Position numbers and translations under genes: made by a program. Source: Gammaproteobacteria bacterium (GTDB taxonomy: Bacteria > Pseudomonadota > Gammaproteobacteria > Pseudomonadales > Pseudohongiellaceae). Taken from it: DNA of 64,000 nucleotides. This document shows, piece after piece, positions 63,259 through 64,000 of the stretch. The notes beneath the pieces were generated by a model. The model saw only the letters and a list, made by a program, of their open reading frames with translations. It made no database searches and was not told the origin of the DNA. Position 1 is the first letter of the stretch. Every line of letters starts with the position of its first letter. The stretch is from contig JAUXNX010000001.1 of assembly GCA_030682575.1 (NCBI GenBank), forward strand, positions 124,001 through 188,000. The letters run 5' to 3'.

Positions 63259-64000
63259 TCACAAGTAGTTGAACAACGACAGCCGACTGATCCTCGCAAA
63301 GCTGGCCTGGGCCGCCTCAAGAATGAAAGACTCCTGCGTCATCTGACTGATGGCCTTGGCATAGTCAAGATCGGACACTTCCGAAAGTGCCGTCTTGACC
63401 GCAAACTCGAAGTCTATGTTATTGGCTCTGGCCGCTTCCACCACGTTCAGTCGCGATCCTACAGAACTGCGAGTTTCCAGCAGTCTGGTCTGGGCATTGC
63501 CCAGATTGCCAAGCGCATTGCCCAGCTGTGCAGCGAGAGTCGTCTTGTCCTGCGCACTGTCGGTCAGTGAATGAAGCGTGCGGATGTAGTCCTCCAGTCC
63601 TTCCAGAAGGCCCGTCCTGTTGCTGGACTCCACCTTGAAACTATCCCCCACTGCAGGACTGCCATTGATGCGCACCGACGTACCCGCAAAGCGGATTTTC
63701 TCACCAGGAATGTAGGCAGCATTTCCCACCAGCACCCTGCCATCCGAGATCTGCTTGATTGTGTAATTCAGCGCCGGCGGATTGACCTCGTTCATGGGCC
63801 GGAACTCGATGACAACGCTCCCCGGATAGAAACTGCTGAACGTGTCCCGATCCACCACTTCGGCGGAGCCAATCACAGCCGGAGGGATTCCCGTATTACC
63901 GGGGTTGGCACTGGCTACCACACCCGTGTCGACACTCGGAACATCCATGAAAACGGTTTTGCCAGAGTCACTGGCGGCCACCGATGTGGTGGACGCGATG
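63259..64000 (-). CDS. flgL: Flagellar hook-filament junction protein FlgL (partial, C-terminal part)
   Basis: The frame is open to the window edge, so the N-terminus is missing; about 246 codons are visible. The end is typical of FlgL/HAP3: LLETRSSVGSRLNVVEAARA, NNIDFEFAVKTALSEVSDLD, YAKAISQMTQESFILEAAQA, then a helix ending LSLFNYL. The upstream part (SFYPGSVVIEFRPMNEVNPP) is a variable beta domain. Apparent starts inside the window, such as the GTG at 63981, are not the true start. Joins the hook to the giant filament. Confidence 0.92.
   Translation of the reverse strand, partial: IASTTSVAASDSGKTVFMDVPSVDTGVVASANPGNTGIPPAVIGSAEVVDRDTFSSFYPGSVVIEFRPMNEVNPPALNYTIKQISDGRVLVGNAAYIPGEKIRFAGTSVRINGSPAVGDSFKVESSNRTGLLEGLEDYIRTLHSLTDSAQDKTTLAAQLGNALGNLGNAQTRLLETRSSVGSRLNVVEAARANNIDFEFAVKTALSEVSDLDYAKAISQMTQESFILEAAQASFARISRLSLFNYL

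Overview
The window reads as chromosomal DNA of a free-living, polarly flagellated, probably aquatic gammaproteobacterium. The evidence is the gene set and order: aspS-yebC-ruvCAB-tolQRAB-pal-cpoB-queE-queC-tRNA-Lys, purM-purN-DUF3108 beside hda-DUF2066, bepA-tusA-perM, dapA-bamC, and fliC-flaG-fliD-fliS-fleQ. From memory this resembles the Pseudomonas gene order, but with losses and rearrangements, so the genus cannot be named. Coding density is high and most genes are core housekeeping genes. There is no prophage, insertion sequence with a transposase, CRISPR array or rRNA operon.

Layout. 1-458: gene-poor edge with a possible gene start leaving the window. 459-6159 (minus): operon nadK, rhomboid protease, DUF1315, DUF2797, pepN. 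6272-9589: secreted metzincin protease and a PLP-dependent deaminase/desulfhydrase. 9669-9915: tRNA-Val/tRNA-Asp unit with a strong promoter. 9998-14156: CHASE2 adenylate cyclase, queD, FAD-dependent ferredoxin-type reductase. 14177-17509 (minus): prfB (with the programmed +1 frameshift), lysS, ung. 17628-24551: mnmC, apeB, FKBP isomerase, LRR lipoprotein, miaE, rmuC. 24622-28071: bamC, dapA, perM, tusA-like. 28215-32434: bepA, nadA, tRNA-Lys, queC, queE. 32529-37314: complete Tol-Pal operon without ybgC. 37550-42749: ruvCAB, yebC, aspS, fmdB-type gene. 43268-49857: HU-like protein, proS, yihY, wrbA, DUF2069, hda, DUF2066. 50097-52533: purM, purN, DUF3108. 52556-64000: flagellar filament locus.

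Functional themes. Envelope: Tol-Pal, BamC, BepA, FKBP, rhomboid and BrkB-like proteins. tRNA modification: QueC/D/E, MnmC, MiaE, TusA-like. DNA repair: Ung, RuvABC, RmuC. NAD synthesis: NadA, NadK. Filament assembly: FliC, FliD, FliS, a FliT-like chaperone, FlaG, FlgL and their master regulator FleQ.

Most notable. (1) Both flagellin (1192 aa) and the filament cap FliD (1178 aa) are two to three times the usual size, and their insertions appear built from the same roughly 90-residue beta-rich repeat, which suggests co-expansion of filament and cap. (2) A REP-like palindrome appears to lie in frame inside pepN, adding about 8 codons. (3) A perfect 24-bp-arm palindrome of an apparently different repeat family sits between flaG and fliD, next to a decayed half copy. 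(4) A FliT-like gene is inverted between flgL and fliC. All family assignments come from reading motifs by eye; no database search was run.
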